Below, piece after piece: positions 61,345 through 64,000 of a stretch of DNA of 64,000 nt (positions within the stretch are counted from its first letter, which is position 1; every line of letters starts with the position of its first letter). Origin of the DNA: Streptomyces sp. NBC_00193 (lineage in GTDB: Bacteria; Actinomycetota; Actinomycetes; Streptomycetales; Streptomycetaceae). Both the position numbers and the translations under genes were made by a program. Where the stretch lies: positions 62,001 through 126,000 of the forward strand of contig NZ_JAPEMM010000002.1 in the NCBI RefSeq assembly GCF_026342735.1, read 5' to 3'. The notes below the pieces were generated by a model, which was not told where the DNA came from, ran no database searches, and saw only the letters and a program-made list of their open reading frames with translations.

Positions 61345-61685
61345 CTGCCATGCGCCTACGCAGCCGGTCTGGTGCACCCCCGGCACGTACGGCCACGGCG
61401 GGGGCCGTGTGCGCCGTCCTGATCGCAACCGCAGGCTGTACGGCGGGCCAGGTGGAGGAGAGTGCCGTGGACGTGGCCGAGAGCGCAGTCGCCGGCGCGG
61501 GCGACGCCGTGCGCGACGGCACACAGACCCGCGAGGTCACCGAGCTCGCACACGACCTCGACCCGCGCTCACTCACCGCCCGAGTTATCGTCCCCGACGC
61601 CCCCGCCGGCACCTACGCGGTCGCCCTGACCTCCGACGACCCCATGGACATCGTCAGCCCGCCCCTGACGATCATCACCGGCTGA
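61341..61685 (+). CDS. Putative lipoprotein
   Basis: 114 aa from ATG 61341, overlapping the previous stop (ATGA); ATG 61350 is a close alternative. Signal peptide with lipobox-like end (CAVLIATAGC), then an acidic Val/Ala-rich helix (EESAVDVAESAVAGAGDAVR) and a beta part (LTARVIVPDAPAGTYAVALT). Family not recognised. Likely anchored outside the membrane and working with the two upstream membrane proteins. Confidence 0.65.
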   Translation: MTAMRLRSRSGAPPARTATAGAVCAVLIATAGCTAGQVEESAVDVAESAVAGAGDAVRDGTQTREVTELAHDLDPRSLTARVIVPDAPAGTYAVALTSDDPMDIVSPPLTIITG

Positions 61686-61711
61686 GTCCCGTACGCGCGG
61701 TCCGGTCGGGC

Positions 61712-61890
61712 CTACGGATCGGCTGTCGAGGCGAGGTGGGCGTAGACGACGACGTTGCCCTGGTAGCCGGTCTTGCGGGAGTAGCCGCCGCCGCAGGTGA
61801 TTGATTCCCAGCCCCGGGCGCCCGCGTCCCCGTAGACCTTTTGATCGGGGAAGGCGTCGCGCGCGTAGACCTCGACGGCGTCGATGGTGA
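61712..61890 (-). pseudogene. C-terminal fragment of a class F sortase
   Basis: Reads FTIDAVEVYARDAFPDQKVY, GARGWESITCGGGYSRKTGY, QGNVVVYAHLASTADP. The ITCGGGY with catalytic Cys and the Arg-like end region match actinobacterial class F sortases. The N-terminal two thirds, including the catalytic His, are missing; the repeat element at 61904 marks the break. Confidence 0.75.
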
Positions 61891-61903
61891 AGCCCCAGCC
61901 ACC

Positions 61904-61946
61904 CCGTACCCGGGGTACGGCCCGGGGACATGGCCGCGCTGTGCCG
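61904..61946. repeat. Dispersed palindromic element, copy 2, with partial copy 3 nearby
   Basis: CCGTACCCGGGGTACGG then CCCGGGGACATGGCCGCGCT, GTGCCG. A third, partial copy at 61983-62007 (CATCACCGCGCTGTGCAGGG, ACAGC) follows after a stretch rich in CTGCACAGC. Compare copy 1 at 58387-58436. Confidence 0.65.
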
Positions 61947-62008
61947 CTCCGCGCACGGCCTGCACAGCCTGCACAGCCCCACCATCACCGCGCTGTGCAG
62001 GGACAGCG

Positions 62009-62047
62009 GAGCGCCGTAGTTGGCCCTATCGGCCAACTACGGCGCTC
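62009..62047. terminator. Perfect 17-bp hairpin, probable terminator of the 62079-62717 gene
   Basis: GAGCGCCGTAGTTGGCC at 62009-62025 pairs exactly with GGCCAACTACGGCGCTC at 62031-62047, loop CTATC. It lies about 30 bases beyond the stop of the minus-strand gene. Confidence 0.75.
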
Positions 62048-62078
62048 AGGATTCAAGCCCAGTTCGCGGCCAGGCAGG

Positions 62079-62717
62079 TCAGACGGTGCGGCCGAAGTAT
62101 GCGGCGAGCCGGTCGGCCGTCGGGGCATCGTCGGCGGCGGGCTTGGAGGGGCCGAACATGCCGGTGGCGGGGCGGATCTCGTCGGGGAAGTTGCCGTACC
62201 AGCCGGCGAAGGCGGCCTGGACGGCGTCGGGGTCGCCGGTGCGGTCCTGGCCGGTGGCGGTGGCCAGGTCCCAGCTGTGCAGGACGGCCTCCAGCAGGTG
62301 CAGGTCCACGATGCGCGGGCCCGTGCCGCCTCCGGGTACCGGCATGTGCCGCCCGAGAGCGCCCTCGGTCTGCCATGCGGCGAGGACTTCCTTGGCGCCG
62401 CGGGCGTAGACGTCGCCGGGCTGCTCGTCGCCGATCTGGTCGCGGGCGAAGAGGGAGAAGTCGGGGCCGCCGCCCTGGGCGAGGGTGACGTAGTAGGGGT
62501 TGCCGGCGAGCAGGTGGTTGGTCAGGGCCCGGACGTCGAAGTCCTCGCACGGGGTGGGCCGGCCGTACTGGTCGGGCGTGACGTTGCCCAGTAGCCCGGT
62601 GGTGTGGTTCAGGGCCTTCTCCAGCAGCACGATCTCGGACGCGGTTGCGCCTTTCCTCGGGGGTATCGGGAGCCGGGCGGCCACACGGCCGCAGGGCTCG
62701 CCGGTCGGCTCCAGCAC
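62079..62717 (-). CDS. TIGR03086-family (DinB/maleylpyruvate isomerase-like) protein
   Basis: 212 aa if started at GTG 62717; GTG 62684 is likely nearer the true start because the family core begins at LLEKALNHTTGLLGNVTPDQ. Next come YGRPTPCEDFDVRALTNHLL, a hallmark of TIGR03086/mycothiol-dependent maleylpyruvate isomerase N-terminal domains, and LHLLEAVLHSWDLATATGQD with the conserved His-x-WDLA. These proteins carry a metal-binding four-helix bundle (His residues in NHLL and HSWDLA) and may use mycothiol or a metal. Substrate unknown. Confidence 0.85.
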   Translation of the reverse strand: MLEPTGEPCGRVAARLPIPPRKGATASEIVLLEKALNHTTGLLGNVTPDQYGRPTPCEDFDVRALTNHLLAGNPYYVTLAQGGGPDFSLFARDQIGDEQPGDVYARGAKEVLAAWQTEGALGRHMPVPGGGTGPRIVDLHLLEAVLHSWDLATATGQDRTGDPDAVQAAFAGWYGNFPDEIRPATGMFGPSKPAADDAPTADRLAAYFGRTV

Positions 62718-62765
62718 CCGGTCGAAGCCCGGGGAGCCGAACCAGCAACCTCAGAGTGCACGGAC

Positions 62766-62788
62766 TTGCGGACAGCTTCTGTCCGCAA
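62766..62788. promoter_or_regulatory. Perfect 10-bp hairpin between divergent genes
   Basis: TTGCGGACAG, loop CTT, CTGTCCGCAA, between the divergent TIGR03086-type gene and the oxidoreductase. It could be an operator or a leftover terminator. No gene is visible from 62718 to 62963. Confidence 0.4.
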
Positions 62789-62963
62789 TGAAGACGCAGT
62801 CCCGATTGAGGTGTGCGGCGATCGTGTGCTCCCAGCCGGGGCAGTCGCTCACGGCTCAGTAAGAAAGGGAGCCGGACCTGGACTAACGTGGAATGAGGTG
62901 CACCGCTACCTCCGCCCGCAGACGATTCCGCCAGACGGTGCGCTCGATGGGCAGGTGAGGTCC

Positions 62964-64000
62964 ATGACCAGCACAGCCGGCGCATCCGGTGCCGAAACCC
63001 ACTCCCACGACGTGATCGTCGTCGGAGCACGGTGCGCAGGAGCCCCGACCGCCATGCTCCTGTCCCGCCTCGGTCACCGGGTCCTCCTCGTCGACCGGGC
63101 GACCTTTCCGAGCGACACGATCTCCACCCACCTGATCCATCCACCCGGCCTGGCTGCGCTCGAACGCTGGGGACTGCTGGACCGCGTAGTGGAGACGGGT
63201 TGTCCTGCCATCCATACCTATGCGTTCGATCTCGGCCCCTTCGTCATCACCGGCTCTCCTGCCGGTGAGGGGTTCGACGTCTCTTACGCCCCGCGCCGCA
63301 CGGTCCTGGACAAGATCCTGGTCGATGCCGCCGCGGAATCGGGCGCCGAGGTCCGCGAGGGATTCACCGTCGAGGAGATCCTGTACGACAGCGGGACGGT
63401 CACCGGCGTCAAGGGCCACGGCAAGGACGGCAGGACGGCCACGGAGTACGCCCGGATCGTCGTCGGAGCGGACGGAGTCCACTCGTCCGTCGCCAGGGCG
63501 ACGGACGCCACGGACTACGCCGAGAAGCCCAAGATCAACGCCTACTACTACGCCTACTGGGCCGGTCTGCCGATGAACGGGACGTTCGAGGCGTACGACC
63601 GCGAGGACCGCGCCTTCGCCGCATGGCCGACCAATGACGACCAGACGCTGGTCATCTGCGCCTGGCCCATGCGCGAATTCGAGGCCAATCGCGACGACGT
63701 CGAAGGCAACTACCACGCCGTCCTGGCCCGTGCGCCGGCCTTCGCCGAACGGGTCTCGAAAGCCACTCGGACCGAACGGTTCGTCGGCATGGCCATCCCC
63801 AACTACTTCCGCAAACCATACGGTCCCGGCTGGATCCTCGTCGGAGACGCCGGATACCTCAAAGACCCCATCACCGCGCAGGGCATCCAGGACGCCTTCC
63901 GCGACGCGGAACGGTGCACCCGGGCGCTCGACGACGTACTCACCGGCCGGCGGCCCTTCGACGAAGCCATGCGGGCGTGCCAGGAGACAAGAGACACCGA
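62964..64000 (+). CDS. FAD-dependent oxidoreductase/monooxygenase (3' partial)
   Basis: From ATG 62964 with GGTGAGG 7-13 bases upstream; open to the window edge (345 codons), so the end is missing. N-terminal dinucleotide motif VIVVGARCAGAPTAMLLSRL (a G-x-R-x-A-G-x-P variant of GxGxxG), a conserved VGADGVHSSVARA (DG motif), and the second FAD motif ILVGDAGYLKDPITAQGIQD AF (GD motif). Belongs to the para-hydroxybenzoate-hydroxylase/geranylgeranyl-reductase-like class that oxidises or halogenates small aromatic or polyketide substrates; the exact substrate is unknown. Confidence 0.9.
   Translation, partial: MTSTAGASGAETHSHDVIVVGARCAGAPTAMLLSRLGHRVLLVDRATFPSDTISTHLIHPPGLAALERWGLLDRVVETGCPAIHTYAFDLGPFVITGSPAGEGFDVSYAPRRTVLDKILVDAAAESGAEVREGFTVEEILYDSGTVTGVKGHGKDGRTATEYARIVVGADGVHSSVARATDATDYAEKPKINAYYYAYWAGLPMNGTFEAYDREDRAFAAWPTNDDQTLVICAWPMREFEANRDDVEGNYHAVLARAPAFAERVSKATRTERFVGMAIPNYFRKPYGPGWILVGDAGYLKDPITAQGIQDAFRDAERCTRALDDVLTGRRPFDEAMRACQETRDT

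Overview
The window is high-GC actinobacterial DNA and most likely comes from Streptomyces or a close relative. The signs are strong third-position G/C in the coding frames, many GTG starts, 4-base ATGA/GTGA stop-start overlaps, an actinobacterial integration host factor, a Spo0M-type protein, RHS proteins of the Streptomyces style, a TIGR03086-type protein and a class F sortase remnant. Transposases, remnants of integrative-element genes and many decayed genes make it look like an accessory or chromosome-arm region rather than core chromosome.

Layout. 1-7 kb: the 3' end of a very large RHS protein with a predicted muramidase-like C-terminal toxin domain, followed by exported small genes that are plausible immunity genes (one intact, one or two broken). 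7-10 kb: a DUF6009-like gene, a decayed P4-type primase/helicase and an intact IS3-family element. 10-18 kb: a duplicated region with two divergent paralogous secreted proteins, a fragment of a third copy, a gene of unknown function plus its truncated copy, and PRC-barrel, CBS and TPR pseudogenes. 18-25 kb: a methyltransferase, a gyrase-B-like ATPase that lacks its Toprim part, an IS5 remnant, a lipoprotein, and a DUF998 membrane protein next to a NarL-type two-component pair. 25-28 kb: an IS30 element nested in an IS3 element, then an IHF-like gene.

28-31 kb is the most unusual part. A small toxin cassette (ESX-like partner, toxin resembling polymorphic toxin type 44, small membrane protein) is bracketed by two type I-E CRISPR-like repeat units in the same orientation. 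The ESX-like partner reads through twelve perfect copies of an 8-bp unit, which would make its frame depend on copy number. 31-34 kb: a TetR gene and a two-gene split version of a PEP-synthase/rifampin-phosphotransferase-like enzyme. 35.5-38.5 kb: an IS30 element sitting in the loop of what was a terminator hairpin, beside a secreted-protein gene split by one amber codon. 39.5-43 kb: a PadR-ABC ATPase-FtsX-like permease operon. 43.5-46.2 kb: a PaaX-like regulator and a GNAT enzyme divergent from an anchored alpha/beta hydrolase, bracketed by an inverted repeat. 46-50 kb: transposase remnants, Spo0M and gene fragments.

50-52 kb: an OmpR/histidine-kinase pair. 52.6-55.4 kb: a large secreted multidomain protein. 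55.9-64 kb: a MarR regulator next to a broken cupin, a small secreted peptide between strong palindromes, a doubly broken cold-shock gene, a monooxygenase-like protein, two small Cys-containing proteins, a membrane/PH-domain/lipoprotein operon with a frameshift in its first gene, a sortase remnant, a TIGR03086-type protein and the start of an FAD-dependent oxidoreductase. No rRNA, tRNA or cas gene was seen. All family assignments are from motif recognition only; no database search was run.
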